64,000 nucleotides of DNA from Paracoccaceae bacterium (GCA_029243395.1 JAQWSE010000013.1:62001-126000), one strand, 5' to 3'; numbered from the stretch's first letter, positions 52,157 to 62,761 are shown. Notes: a model not told the origin generated them from the sequence alone. Numbers and translations are program-made.

Positions 52157-52186
52157 CTTGATGTTTTAATAATGTTGCTCATCTAT
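52157..52186 (+). promoter_or_regulatory. Candidate heat-shock-type promoter before htpG
   Basis: CTTGAT at 52157-52162, a 14-base spacer, and GCTCATCTAT at 52177-52186 resemble the RpoH consensus (CTTGAA and CCCCATnT type) and lie about 50 bases before the htpG ATG. The -10 side is only a partial match. Confidence 0.35.
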
Positions 52187-52234
52187 ACACTAGGTTAACG
52201 ATCTCAACTTGAATATTAGAAAGGGGCACTACAA

Positions 52235-54103
52235 ATGACTACGCAACCATTTGAAGCGGACACTGGGCGTGTTCTGAATATAGTTATCAATTCATTGTAT
52301 TCGGAAAAAGAAATTTTTTTGAGAGAGCTTATATCAAATAGTTCTGATGCAGTGGATAAACGTCGGTTTCAAAAACTAACGGGCAAAGGCGACCAATCTG
52401 ATAGTGCTGAGTACGAGATTCAATTGGAGGTTTCATCCAAAGATCAAATCTTATCTATAAGGGATAATGGAATTGGCATGGATAAGAATGATTTGGTTTC
52501 ATCCTTGGGTACTATCGCAAAATCAGGAACAACAGAGTTTCTGGCTCAGTTAGAGGCTTCAAAGCAAAATGATAAAGCAAAGTCTGTCAATTTGATTGGT
52601 CAATTTGGTGTTGGATTTTATTCTGCATTTATGGTTGCAGATAAGGTTGAAGTCATTTCTAAAAAGGAAGGCAGTAGTAAGGCTTTTAAATGGCATTCAG
52701 ATGGTATCAGTGGATTTGAAATTAGTGATGTCAACCGAGAGGAAATAGGAACAACTGTTAATCTATTTATCAAGAAAAGTGAGAAAGACTATCTGAAGAG
52801 AGATAGATTGGTCGAAATAGTTAAGAAATATTCTGATCATATTCAATATCCTATTCGCTTTGTTGACGGAAAATCTAAAGATAAAGACACCTTAAACGAT
52901 GCATCTGCTATATGGATGAAATCAAAGAGTGAAATTTCTAAGGAGCAATATGACGAATTTTTTGTGCAATCCGGAGGTGGGTTTGGTAAACCTTTAATCA
53001 CTATGCACAATAAAGCTGAAGGAGTGATTAGTTACACTAGCCTGATGTACATACCTGAAATGAGACCATTTGACTTATTCCATGTTGATAGATCTTCTAA
53101 AGTAAAGCTATACGCAAACAGGGTTTTTATAACAGATACGTTGGACAATGTGCTGCCTAGATGGCTCCGCTTTATCAATGGGGTCTTAGATACTTCAGAT
53201 TTAAATTTAAATGTTAGTCGAGAAATGCTTCAGCACAGCCCCGCTTTGCGGCGTATTTCAAAAGCGGTAAAGAAAAAGATTATAACCGAGTTAAAGAAGA
53301 AAAAAGATAAAGATGAAGAAGTTTTCAATAAAGTTTGGAAAGAATTCGGCGCAGTTCTTAAAGAAGGTATATATGAAGACCCTGATTACAAACTAGATTT
53401 ACTAGGTCTTTCAAAGTTTAAATCCAGTAAGAGTGAAGACGAAAAATTCCTTCCCCAATATGTAGAGGGTATGCATAAAAAACAGACTCAAATTTTTTAC
53501 ATTGCGGCGGATAGTTTAGAGCAGGCTACTAAGAGCCCACACCTGGAGGCCTTTAAGTCCAAAGGCATTGAGGTTCTTTTCTTCACTGATCCTATTGATA
53601 CATTCTGGCTTTCTACTCAGGATGAGTTTGATGGAAAGAAGTTTGTGTCAATAACTCAAGGTTCGATAGATCTGTCAGATTTTGATGAAAAAGGTTCAGA
53701 CAAGAAAGATAAGGATCAATCCTCTAAGTTCAAAGATTTGACTGAAGGCATTAAGACTGCACTAGGGGATTCAGTTAGCGATGTGCGGGTTTCTACTAAG
53801 CTGATCGACAGTGCATGCTGTTTGGTGGCATCTGATTCTGGTATGGATGTACAGATGGAGAGAATAATGAAAATGCAAAATCAGGATTTTAAAGGAATGC
53901 CGCGAATTTTAGAAATTAATCCTAATCATTCATTAATTGCGTTTATGGCTAAACTACTTACATCAAATAAGGAAAGTTTTGATGATTTATCAAAAATAGT
54001 CCTTGATCAGGCTCGTCTTTTAGAGGGACATCTCCCTGATGATGTAAGTTTTTATTGCAAGAAAATCAATGAACTGATTACCCAGGATGTCAAGGTCCCT
54101 TAA
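52235..54103 (+). CDS. htpG: Molecular chaperone HtpG (Hsp90)
   Basis: A 622-residue bacterial Hsp90. The ATP-binding N-domain is present (SEKEIFLRELISNSSDAVDKRR, IRDNGIGMDKNDL, GQFGVGFYSAFMVAD), as are the middle domain (FDLFHVDRSSKVKLYANRVFITDT, LNVSREMLQHSPALRRI) and the C-terminal dimerisation part. Full length for the family. GAAAGGGGCACTACAA precedes the ATG. It is a single transcription unit, with a possible heat-shock promoter and a hairpin directly after the stop. Confidence 0.95.
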   Translation: MTTQPFEADTGRVLNIVINSLYSEKEIFLRELISNSSDAVDKRRFQKLTGKGDQSDSAEYEIQLEVSSKDQILSIRDNGIGMDKNDLVSSLGTIAKSGTTEFLAQLEASKQNDKAKSVNLIGQFGVGFYSAFMVADKVEVISKKEGSSKAFKWHSDGISGFEISDVNREEIGTTVNLFIKKSEKDYLKRDRLVEIVKKYSDHIQYPIRFVDGKSKDKDTLNDASAIWMKSKSEISKEQYDEFFVQSGGGFGKPLITMHNKAEGVISYTSLMYIPEMRPFDLFHVDRSSKVKLYANRVFITDTLDNVLPRWLRFINGVLDTSDLNLNVSREMLQHSPALRRISKAVKKKIITELKKKKDKDEEVFNKVWKEFGAVLKEGIYEDPDYKLDLLGLSKFKSSKSEDEKFLPQYVEGMHKKQTQIFYIAADSLEQATKSPHLEAFKSKGIEVLFFTDPIDTFWLSTQDEFDGKKFVSITQGSIDLSDFDEKGSDKKDKDQSSKFKDLTEGIKTALGDSVSDVRVSTKLIDSACCLVASDSGMDVQMERIMKMQNQDFKGMPRILEINPNHSLIAFMAKLLTSNKESFDDLSKIVLDQARLLEGHLPDDVSFYCKKINELITQDVKVP

Positions 54104-54115
54104 GATTTTTCTTGT

Positions 54116-54137
54116 AGATATGCCCAATATCATATCT
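54116..54137. terminator. Hairpin between htpG and the GST gene
   Basis: AGATATG at 54116-54122 pairs with CATATCT at 54131-54137 over an eight-base loop, in the short gap between two converging stop codons, with T-rich sequence on both sides. It could terminate both genes, though the stem is AT-rich. Confidence 0.4.
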
Positions 54138-54743
54138 TTATAAATGCCAAGCTTTTTGAAGGGCAGGCCGTTTCATCAGCCTTTTCGTGTATGCTTTAAG
54201 GTTTGGTTTGTCCGTAAAGTCTATGCCCAGTTTTTCGGACATAATGACTGCATGTCCTGTCATCATATCAGCCCCACTTAATTCCCCAGCTAGGTATTCT
54301 CGGTCTGACAAATGACTTTCAACTGCTTCGAGCATCTTTGAAAGAAGTTTTGTTGCTCTCTTGAGGTTAGTATCATTTTTTCTTTCGGGTGGTAAGAAAA
54401 TTGTTTCTACGACTATTATATTCATTTGAGGCATTATCATTCCTTCTGCGAAATGAAACCACTGTAAATACGTAGAAAAATTTTCATGCTCGATTTTAGG
54501 GACAAATTGATTTTCAGCGTATTTGGTTAGTAGATATTGAATGATAGCTCCGGATTCTGAGATGATAATATCTTTATCTTGTAACACGGGCACCCTTCCT
54601 AGGGGATTAATTCTGAGGTATTCTGGTAGACGCATTTCTTTGTCCCCTAAAGAATATTTCTTTATGTCATATCGGATCTCCAGTTCTTCTAGTAACCACG
54701 CTACCCTTACCGCCCTACTATTTGGTGCATAGTGTAAAATCAT
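54138..54743 (-). CDS. Glutathione S-transferase family protein
   Basis: A 201-residue GST. The thioredoxin-like domain is ILHYAPNSRAVRVAWLLEEL through LGRVPVLQDKDIIISESGAIIQYLL, with the cis-Pro in RVPVL and the E-S-x-A-I motif for glutathione binding; the helical domain follows from about residue 90. ATG 54743 is chosen because GGAGAA lies six bases upstream; the frame remains open for 48 more codons, but those residues do not look like GST. The substrate is unknown. Confidence 0.88.
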   Translation of the reverse strand: MILHYAPNSRAVRVAWLLEELEIRYDIKKYSLGDKEMRLPEYLRINPLGRVPVLQDKDIIISESGAIIQYLLTKYAENQFVPKIEHENFSTYLQWFHFAEGMIMPQMNIIVVETIFLPPERKNDTNLKRATKLLSKMLEAVESHLSDREYLAGELSGADMMTGHAVIMSEKLGIDFTDKPNLKAYTKRLMKRPALQKAWHL

Positions 54744-54784
54744 GATGCGTTCTCCTAAAGTATAATTGTTCAGAACAGTTCCAT

Positions 54785-55537
54785 TTATTCCCAAATACCC
54801 TTCTTTATAAGAATATTCTTCAAAAGCAAGCAATCGTCTACCATTAATCCATCGACCCCAAAATCTATGAGCTCCTGAATGTGGCATTCATTGTTTGTTC
54901 CCCATATATGTAGTTTTGCACCACTTTGTTTAATTTTTGTGACTAAAGATTGATTAATAATTTTTACTCCCCTGAAGAAAAGGGGAAGTTGGATGCATGG
55001 CTCTGTTATCTTTGGAACCATTCCGAGGTTTGCCATAAGGACAATTTTTAATGATTTTAGGGAACCCGCACTGTAACAGATCGGACCATTAATAAGTTTT
55101 TTTAATGTGGATATCCGATAATCATTGAAACTTCCTATGCATACGCGATGAAATATTTTCAGGTGATTAATAGTTTTTGCTAGAGGCAGGACGACATCCC
55201 AAGATTTAGCGTCAAGATTAAAGTAGGCTTTGGGGAGTTCCTCTAAGATTTCTTCTAGCTTGGGGATTGCGGTACCACCTCGCATTCGTATTTTTCCTAG
55301 GTCGTTAGAATTGAGTTTGTTAATTATAATCTTGTCGCCTGTTAACCGTTCCAAAGTTTGATCATGAAATATATACGGAACCCCATCTTTGCTTGCTCTC
55401 ACATCCGTTTCAATATGGGTAAAGCCAATATCTAATGCTTCCCTAAATGCTTCTAGTGTATTTTCAGTTTTGTAATAATTTGCCCCCCTATGAGCAAAAG
55501 GTAAAAACTTTTTTGATTCTAAAAAAGGATGCAACAC
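54785..55537 (-). CDS. Glycerophosphodiester phosphodiesterase
   Basis: A 250-residue GDPD-family enzyme that cleaves glycerophosphodiesters to glycerol 3-phosphate and alcohol. The catalytic FAHRGANYYKTENTLEAFREALDIGFTHIETDVRASKDGVPYIFHD segment is complete, with both His residues (HRG and FHD) and the E-T-D metal ligands. GTG 55537 is a likely start, with AGAAAG upstream; the ATG at 55624 would overlap the preceding gene by 74 bases and add 29 residues that do not resemble the family. Start certainty is limited. No signal peptide is seen, so it is cytosolic. Confidence 0.78.
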   Translation of the reverse strand: MLHPFLESKKFLPFAHRGANYYKTENTLEAFREALDIGFTHIETDVRASKDGVPYIFHDQTLERLTGDKIIINKLNSNDLGKIRMRGGTAIPKLEEILEELPKAYFNLDAKSWDVVLPLAKTINHLKIFHRVCIGSFNDYRISTLKKLINGPICYSAGSLKSLKIVLMANLGMVPKITEPCIQLPLFFRGVKIINQSLVTKIKQSGAKLHIWGTNNECHIQELIDFGVDGLMVDDCLLLKNILIKKGIWE

Positions 55538-55550
55538 TAAACTAATCTTT

Positions 55551-55961
55551 CTACTGGCTTTCGCAAGGCCAATGGGGATTGAGTGCTCGCCAAAGATGAT
55601 CGATAATATTTCCTTCAGTGCCATCAGGTAATTGCTGGTGGTAGATTTCCCAGGCTTTGGTTATTTGTTTTATAGTTATTTGTCTTGTATTTAGTTTGTG
55701 TAGATTGTCAGGGTAAAGATCAAAATCACAGTTATGATTGGCAACATCTAAATACCCCCTAATGTATGCCTCACAAACTTCATGTTGGTATTGATTCTTG
55801 AGAAATTCAGGATTATTTTTTTTAATTGTCTTGGGTTCCACATTGTTGGTACAACTAACTTTAAATTCTTTGAAATTCTTGATATCTGCATGCAAGGGCT
55901 GTGCGCAATTAATGTAGATTAAGATTTGTGCGATTGTCAGGAATAAGGTCAGAGATTTCAA
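55551..55961 (-). CDS. Rap1a/Tai-like exported protein
   Basis: A 136-residue protein with a signal peptide (LTLFLTIAQILIYINCAQPLHA). The mature part has the pattern of Rap1a/Tai-type immunity proteins: VCEAYIRGYLDVANHNCD, then a Q-I-x-K-x-W-x-x-Y helix (ITIKQITKAWEIYHQQLPD) and a closing WRALNPHWPCE. Four Cys in the mature domain could form two disulfides. Members neutralise type VI amidase effectors in Enterobacteriaceae but are also widespread without such effectors, and none is visible here. It precedes the GDPD gene on the same strand. Confidence 0.6.
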   Translation of the reverse strand: MKSLTLFLTIAQILIYINCAQPLHADIKNFKEFKVSCTNNVEPKTIKKNNPEFLKNQYQHEVCEAYIRGYLDVANHNCDFDLYPDNLHKLNTRQITIKQITKAWEIYHQQLPDGTEGNIIDHLWRALNPHWPCESQ

Positions 55962-56054
55962 AGCTAGAACTCAATTCAGGTTTTATGAAAGGGAAAAAAT
56001 TAAAAGTACCCAAAATTTTTTAGAGGCATTGGGCCAAGCTGGGCAGTAATGTCT

Positions 56055-56693
56055 CTAACCCTTAAATCCTTTTAACTTTTTCATCATTTGCTCATCATCA
56101 TTTTTTGGCTGGAAATATTTACCCATTACTTCCATTCGTTTTTTTAATATAAGCAATTTTGAAATCTGAACATAATGTTCAATGGCATCATCGAGATTTT
56201 TTCGGGCTCTTCCAGCTTCTGCAACCTCAATATACTCATTTTCTAGTCCAGCTTTCAACCTTTGGCTCGAATTTGCTTTGATTCTTGTGAGGTTAGAAAC
56301 TGTACTTCTGGCAACCCTGTCTAAATCATCTTCTATGCGCTCTAAATCTTCCAAAGTGGGTGGAGGAACCACGATGGTGACCCTTTGCAGCTCTACGTCA
56401 CTGGTGACATTCTTGAAGCCAGCAACCTTTATTTCTTCTACTACCAGAGGGATTAACTCTCTACTATACACCATTAAATCTAATGATCTTGGCTTTAAGC
56501 CTGGTTCAACGTTTGCTACATCTGTGACTCGCCTAGGTTTCTTGTCAACCATAATTTTAAGGCCGAATAGGGCATTTTTATACGCATCGGCAGATCCAAC
56601 TTGTGTAAGACTTGTTTTTAAATTATCTATGGCTACTTTCATATTCTCATTTGCTTCTTGCGAATATGAGTCGGTTAATTCCTCTTCATTCAT
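56055..56693 (-). CDS. Ribosome recycling factor-like protein (divergent paralogue)
   Basis: A 212-residue protein whose layout follows ribosome recycling factor: helix I with MKVAIDNLKTSLTQVGSADAYKNALFGLKI, a two-strand small domain (VANVEPGLKPRSLDLMVYSRELIPLVVEEIKVAG, then VTIVVPPPTLEDLERIEDDLDRVARSTVSNLTRIKA) and a long C-terminal helix. In true RRF the matching segments read SLLSGI..V, VANV..ARTL.I.VFD and VPLPPLTEE. It is longer than the standard 185 residues and clearly divergent, so it is not the housekeeping frr gene, which normally lies beside pyrH. ATG 56693 follows GGGGTGGCTC. It lies two genes from cbbR, in a converse direction. Confidence 0.65.
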   Translation of the reverse strand: MNEEELTDSYSQEANENMKVAIDNLKTSLTQVGSADAYKNALFGLKIMVDKKPRRVTDVANVEPGLKPRSLDLMVYSRELIPLVVEEIKVAGFKNVTSDVELQRVTIVVPPPTLEDLERIEDDLDRVARSTVSNLTRIKANSSQRLKAGLENEYIEVAEAGRARKNLDDAIEHYVQISKLLILKKRMEVMGKYFQPKNDDEQMMKKLKGFKG

Positions 56694-56865
56694 GAGCCAC
56701 CCCATTTATTCAATTGAAATATAACTAGTCTAGTCTACTATAAAAATCTCTGTTAGTCTACTTTCTTGAAGTGTTAGACTTATATGACTGCTGTAGTCTA
56801 TTAATTCTCAAATCTGGCGTAGCATTGATTTACTGATTTGAAAATTGGAAGGAATGAGTAAAGAC

Positions 56866-57144
56866 ATGACTGCTCTTGTGGGATATGGACTTTTAGCACT
56901 TGTTACTACTCTTGTACTGAAACCAGTAATAAAGTTTGGCAAGGGTTTTTCATCTTATTTGTGCGTATTTGGTGTTATATATGCTGTGGTTTTAACGACT
57001 GCGCCTAGATCTTATTTCGAACCTAATTGGTTTAAGTTTGTTGGCTTAGTAATTGCGGCTTTATGTGTGATGACTTTCATATTTCTTGTTTGGAGAAGGA
57101 TGAAAAAGCAGCAAGAAATCATGGATTTGGTGGAGGAGGAATAA
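56866..57144 (+). CDS. Small three-span membrane protein, unknown
   Basis: I do not recognise this protein. It has 92 residues with three hydrophobic segments (about 4-20, 26-46 and 58-78) and a charged C-terminal tail (WRRMKKQQEIMDLVEEE). ATG 56866 is a guess: AAGGA lies directly before ATG 56854, which is too close, and 12 bases before 56866. It is divergent from the RRF-like gene and converges with cbbR. A link to carbon metabolism is positional only. Confidence 0.5.
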   Translation: MTALVGYGLLALVTTLVLKPVIKFGKGFSSYLCVFGVIYAVVLTTAPRSYFEPNWFKFVGLVIAALCVMTFIFLVWRRMKKQQEIMDLVEEE

Positions 57145-57164
57145 GGCTCTAACGTTAATTCACC

Positions 57165-58124
57165 CTAGAGTTTATTTTTAATATTTGGAATTAAGTCCAG
57201 TTTGTTCTGGAACAAGAAGTTTTTGAATGTGATCACTGCCGGACTCAAATTTGATTCCATCAAATTCACAAGAAACCATTGCCTAACAATTGGAAGGTTC
57301 TGGATCTTTAGGGTTTTTAACCCGCCATCTTTAATTTCGTTGGTTACCGTGGATGCAGAGATTAATGCTATCCCTAGACCTGCCATCACGCCTTGCTTGA
57401 TCGTTTCATTTGAAGAGAATTCTTTTCGTTTAAACTCTCGTCCTCTCCCCACAGTATCCAAGAATCGTTCCAACAAAATTCTAGTGCCAGAGCCTTCTTC
57501 CCTGACTAAAAAGGTATCGTTTTTAAGTAGGTTGTTTATTTCGTCATTTGAAGCATTCTTGAGTTTTTTTCCTAAATTTAGTAAGTGGTGATTTGGGGGA
57601 AGAATGAGAATATGCGGATTGTCTCCCAAAATTTCAGCATGAACTAATGGCTGCCGTGGTGGTCTGCCAGTGATAGCTAAATCAACTTTTCCGTCTTCCA
57701 GCGATCTTATTATTTCATTGCGGTTTCCAATTACTAAATCAACTGTAATATCTGGAAGGTGTTTGTTGACCTTTGCTATTATCCATGGGCAGAAGTATTG
57801 AGCTGTAGATACAGCGCCCAGTTTCACATACCCTGATTTTCCCAATTTCAACAGTTCTACCGTATTAAAACTCCGATTAATTTGTGCATCTATTTGCCTG
57901 AAGAGAGATAACAGTTCTATGCCGACATTTGAAATATTAATACGCCCGTTTGGCCTTCTATCTACGATTTTAACATTTAGATATTGCTCTAACTGGTTAA
58001 GTTGTACAGTCACTGCTGGCGGTGATAAGTTTAGTTTTTCAGCAGCATTTGCAAGAGATCCAGATTCTGAAATAGTCTGCAACATTCGGAGATGTTTTAG
58101 TGTTATAAGTTTTCTCCAGTCCAT
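57165..58124 (-). CDS. cbbR: LysR-family regulator CbbR
   Basis: A 319-residue LysR-type regulator. Residues 1-65 form the helix-turn-helix (ITLKHLRMLQTISESGSLANAAEKLNLSPPAVTVQLNQLEQYLNVKIVDRR), and the rest is the effector domain, including VDLAITGRPPRQPLVHAE typical of CbbR. It is divergent from cbbF across 100 bases, the standard position for CbbR, where paired dyads are found. It is expected to activate the cbb operon in response to Calvin-cycle intermediates or redox state. Confidence 0.92.
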   Translation of the reverse strand: MDWRKLITLKHLRMLQTISESGSLANAAEKLNLSPPAVTVQLNQLEQYLNVKIVDRRPNGRINISNVGIELLSLFRQIDAQINRSFNTVELLKLGKSGYVKLGAVSTAQYFCPWIIAKVNKHLPDITVDLVIGNRNEIIRSLEDGKVDLAITGRPPRQPLVHAEILGDNPHILILPPNHHLLNLGKKLKNASNDEINNLLKNDTFLVREEGSGTRILLERFLDTVGRGREFKRKEFSSNETIKQGVMAGLGIALISASTVTNEIKDGGLKTLKIQNLPIVRQWFLVNLMESNLSPAVITFKNFLFQNKLDLIPNIKNKL

Positions 58125-58139
58125 TAAAAAAATATAAAC

Positions 58140-58175
58140 TGAAATTAATAATAATTCAATTCTATTTAATAAGAA
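58140..58175. promoter_or_regulatory. Candidate CbbR binding region
   Basis: Two dyads lie in the cbbR-cbbF gap: TGAA-N11-TTCA at 58140-58158 and TTCT-N8-AGAA at 58160-58175. LysR regulators bind T-N11-A type dyads in such divergent regions, with a recognition and an activation half. AT-rich sequence makes chance dyads common. Confidence 0.4.
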
Positions 58176-58224
58176 AATGACTTAAAAGGAAACATGTCGT
58201 GAATTTCGACTAGGGAGTAGTATC

Positions 58225-59259
58225 ATGAGTAATCCTCTTACTAACTTTGATCGATTACCGAATGGTCTGAGTTTAAATCTAGCAGATGCCTTGGATCGCT
58301 TGGCATCCGTGGCTCAGGATCTTTCGTATATTATTTCGAAAGGGGATATTGGGAACGAAGTTCAATCTCAGACTTCGGTCAATTCTGATGGAGATGATCA
58401 AAAGCCTTTGGATGTGTATGCGGATGAGGCGTATTTAAAGAAAATGACTAATTCTTCCATAAGACTTTATGCCTCTGAAGAACAACCTGACGTCCTAGAT
58501 TTGGGTGGTGCAGGAAACTTGGCTTTAGCTATAGATCCTTTAGACGGTTCTTCAAATATCGACACAAACGTTTCTATTGGTTCGATTTTTTCGATTCGGT
58601 CCATACCTGCAGGAGCAGAACTGAATTCGGAAAATGCTAAAGATGTTTTTCTTTCGGCGGGGTCAGATCAATTGGCGGCCGGGTATGTTATCTTTGGCCC
58701 ACAAACTGTCATAGTATTCACTGTGGGAAGCGGGATAGTAACTTATGTTTTAGATAGAGTTAAAAATATTTTTGTTGAATCAAAAAAAGAAATAAGTATA
58801 CCTGCCGATACTCGGGAATACGCAATAAATGCTTCTAATGCTCGTCATTGGGAAAAAAGAATGAAAAATTATATCGATGACAGTATTGCTGGTAAATCAG
58901 GACCCCGAGGAATAGATTTTAATATGAGATGGGTGGCATCTTTAGTAGCAGAGACACATAGAATTTTGTCCAGAGGTGGGATTTTTATTTATCCAGCTGA
59001 TTCTAGAAAGGGTTATGGAAAAGGGCGTTTAAGAATGGTGTATGAATGTGCTCCCATAGCATTTTTGATAGAACAGGCTGGTGGTTCTGCAACAGACTGC
59101 TGTAATCGAATACTCGATCTATCTGTAGAAAATTTGCATCAGAGAACTCCATTTGCGTTTGGTTCTAAGAGTGAAATTGCTAGGTTGCAGGCTTATAATG
59201 ATTTACCCGACGCAGAGGTGTCTCCCTTATTTCGCAATCGCGGATTATTTAATTCTTAA
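58225..59259 (+). CDS. cbbF: Class I fructose-1,6-bisphosphatase
   Basis: A 344-residue enzyme of the Calvin cycle regeneration phase. The metal-binding segments GDDQKPLDVYADE, YASEEQ and LAIDPLDGSSNIDTNVSIGSIFSI, and the C-terminal YPADSRKGYGKGRLRMVYECAPIAFLIEQAGGSATD, are clear. It opens the cbb operon, 100 bases from the divergent cbbR, and is followed by the phosphoribulokinase gene 14 bases later. GACTAGGGAGTAGTATC precedes the ATG. Confidence 0.95.
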   Translation: MSNPLTNFDRLPNGLSLNLADALDRLASVAQDLSYIISKGDIGNEVQSQTSVNSDGDDQKPLDVYADEAYLKKMTNSSIRLYASEEQPDVLDLGGAGNLALAIDPLDGSSNIDTNVSIGSIFSIRSIPAGAELNSENAKDVFLSAGSDQLAAGYVIFGPQTVIVFTVGSGIVTYVLDRVKNIFVESKKEISIPADTREYAINASNARHWEKRMKNYIDDSIAGKSGPRGIDFNMRWVASLVAETHRILSRGGIFIYPADSRKGYGKGRLRMVYECAPIAFLIEQAGGSATDCCNRILDLSVENLHQRTPFAFGSKSEIARLQAYNDLPDAEVSPLFRNRGLFNS

Positions 59260-59273
59260 CTGAAAGTCGTATC

Positions 59274-60149
59274 ATGAGTACTAAACACCCCATTATATCT
59301 GTAGTTGGTTCCTCTGGTGCAGGAACTTCTACTGTTAAGGACACGTTCGAGAAAATTTTTCAACGAGAAAGGGTATCTGCCGCCATGATCGAGGGTGATG
59401 CTTTTCATCGATTTAATAGAAATGAAATGAAGTTCGAATTGAAAAAAAGGTATGCTGAGGGAGACCAAACCTTCTCTCATTTTTCTTATGATGCAAATTT
59501 GTTAGAATCCTTGGAGAAGACCTTTAAACATTATGCAGAAACTGGTACCGCTAAAACCAGAACTTATGTTCATAATCATGATGAAGCCACGATTTATGGT
59601 GTCGAGCCAGGTAAGTTCACCGCATGGCGGGAGTTACCTCAAGATACGGATTTATTATTTTATGAAGGACTGCACGGCGCAGCCAAGGATGATAAAGTAA
59701 ATATACCAAAATATGCAGACTTAAAAATTGGAGTGGTTCCAGTAATAAACCTCGAGTGGATACAGAAAATACATCGAGATACTGATGCTCGAGGTTATAC
59801 CACGGAAGCTGTTACCGACACAATTTTAAGGAGAATGCATGCATATGTGCATTGCATTTGCCCACAATTCACTAAAACTGACATAAATTTTCAAAGAGTA
59901 CCTGTAGTTGATACATCCAACCCATTTATTGCTAGATGGATACCAACAGCCGATGAGAGTTTGGTGGTCATTAGATTTAGAGATCCTCATGGGATTGATT
60001 TTCCATATTTGGTTTCCATGATTGAAGGAAGTTGGATGAGTAGAGCTAATTCGATTGTTATTCCAGGTGGAAAACTGGATTTGGCAATGCAGTTAATACT
60101 TACACCTTTAATAAAGCGGTTAATAGAGCGATCAAAAAAGGCAGAATGA
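59274..60149 (+). CDS. cbbP: Phosphoribulokinase
   Basis: A 291-residue kinase making ribulose 1,5-bisphosphate from ribulose 5-phosphate and ATP. The P-loop is GSSGAGTSTV, followed by MIEGDAFHRFNR, the TYVHNHDEATIYG segment and LFYEGLHGA, all typical of the proteobacterial (short) PRK. It sits between cbbF and the aldolase gene in the same operon. Confidence 0.95.
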   Translation: MSTKHPIISVVGSSGAGTSTVKDTFEKIFQRERVSAAMIEGDAFHRFNRNEMKFELKKRYAEGDQTFSHFSYDANLLESLEKTFKHYAETGTAKTRTYVHNHDEATIYGVEPGKFTAWRELPQDTDLLFYEGLHGAAKDDKVNIPKYADLKIGVVPVINLEWIQKIHRDTDARGYTTEAVTDTILRRMHAYVHCICPQFTKTDINFQRVPVVDTSNPFIARWIPTADESLVVIRFRDPHGIDFPYLVSMIEGSWMSRANSIVIPGGKLDLAMQLILTPLIKRLIERSKKAE

Positions 60150-60197
60150 ACAAGTTATTAGAAGTAATATTTATTAATTATCATATGGGAGAATGTT

Positions 60198-61265
60198 ATG
60201 GCACTTATTACCTTACGGCAATTACTCGACCACGCCGCTGAACATTGCTATGCAGTGCCTGCTTTTAATATAAATAATATGGAGCAGGGTTTGGCAATCT
60301 TACAGGCAGCTTCCGCGGTGGACTCGCCAGTGATTATTCAAGCAAGTCGTGGGGCAAGGTCTTATGCTGGTGATGTCATGCTGAGCCACATGGTTAAGGC
60401 ACTCTCAGAAATGTATCCTGGCGTACCAATTTGCATGCATCAGGATCATGGTAATAATGAAGCGACTTGCCTCTCAGCCATTAAATATGGATTCACATCA
60501 GTCATGATGGATGGATCACTTTTAACTGACATGAAAACACCGTCAACTTATGATTATAATGTAGAAATCACATCTAAGGTTACGGCCTCGGCTCATTATG
60601 TTGGTGCATCTGTCGAAGGGGAATTAGGTGTGCTCGGTAGTTTAGAGACTGGAGAAGCAGGAGAAGAAGATGGATCAGGTGCGGAAGGTAAGTTAGATCA
60701 CGATCAACTTTTAACTGATCCAGATCAAGCTGTAGACTTTGTCTCTAAGACTAAGGTTGATGCACTTGCAATAGCATGTGGCACTAGCCATGGAGCCTAC
60801 AAGTTTAGTAGAAAGCCGGATGGGGATATACTAGCAATGACTGTTATTGAAGCTATACACAATAAATTACCTGGGACTCATCTTGTCATGCATGGTTCAT
60901 CCTCGGTTCCTCAATATTTGCAAGATCTCATCAATGAAAATGGTGGAGAAATGCCCCAAACTTATGGTGTCCCCGTCGAAGAAATAGAGAGAGGAATTAA
61001 ATCAGGAGTAAGAAAGGTCAACATCGATACGGATTGTAGAATGGCTATGACTGGCCAATTCAGGAAAATAGCAAGTGAAAAGCCAGCAGAATTTGATCCA
61101 AGAAAATTCTTAATTCCTGCGATGCAAGAAATGGAAAACTTGTGTAAAGATCGTTTTGAACGATTTGGAACAAGCGGGAATGCATCTAAGATTAAAGTTA
61201 GGTCAATGGATGAAATGGCTGATGAATATGCGAGAGGGGATTTGGATCCCAAAACAGAAAATTAA
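60198..61265 (+). CDS. cbbA: Class II fructose-bisphosphate aldolase, Calvin-cycle type
   Basis: A 355-residue zinc aldolase. Features are [20 protein letters not shown], the [30 protein letters not shown] segment with zinc-binding His residues, [27 protein letters not shown] and VRKVNIDTD. This is the Calvin-cycle (CbbA) subtype of about 345-355 residues. It condenses triose phosphates to fructose bisphosphate and also makes sedoheptulose bisphosphate. The ATG follows GGGAGAATGTT. It is 48 bases after cbbP and precedes cbbL by 27 bases. Confidence 0.95.
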   Translation: MALITLRQLLDHAAEHCYAVPAFNINNMEQGLAILQAASAVDSPVIIQASRGARSYAGDVMLSHMVKALSEMYPGVPICMHQDHGNNEATCLSAIKYGFTSVMMDGSLLTDMKTPSTYDYNVEITSKVTASAHYVGASVEGELGVLGSLETGEAGEEDGSGAEGKLDHDQLLTDPDQAVDFVSKTKVDALAIACGTSHGAYKFSRKPDGDILAMTVIEAIHNKLPGTHLVMHGSSSVPQYLQDLINENGGEMPQTYGVPVEEIERGIKSGVRKVNIDTDCRMAMTGQFRKIASEKPAEFDPRKFLIPAMQEMENLCKDRFERFGTSGNASKIKVRSMDEMADEYARGDLDPKTEN

Positions 61266-61283
61266 TTTAATCAATATAAATAG

Positions 61284-62750
<1,467 letters not shown>

Positions 62751-62761
62751 GGAGAGAAATA

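Noticed and set aside
56182-56724. A 180-residue forward-strand protein opposite the RRF-like gene
   Set aside because: It is the antisense shadow of a frame that resembles ribosome recycling factor; its composition (Ser/Leu/Phe rich) is typical of shadows.
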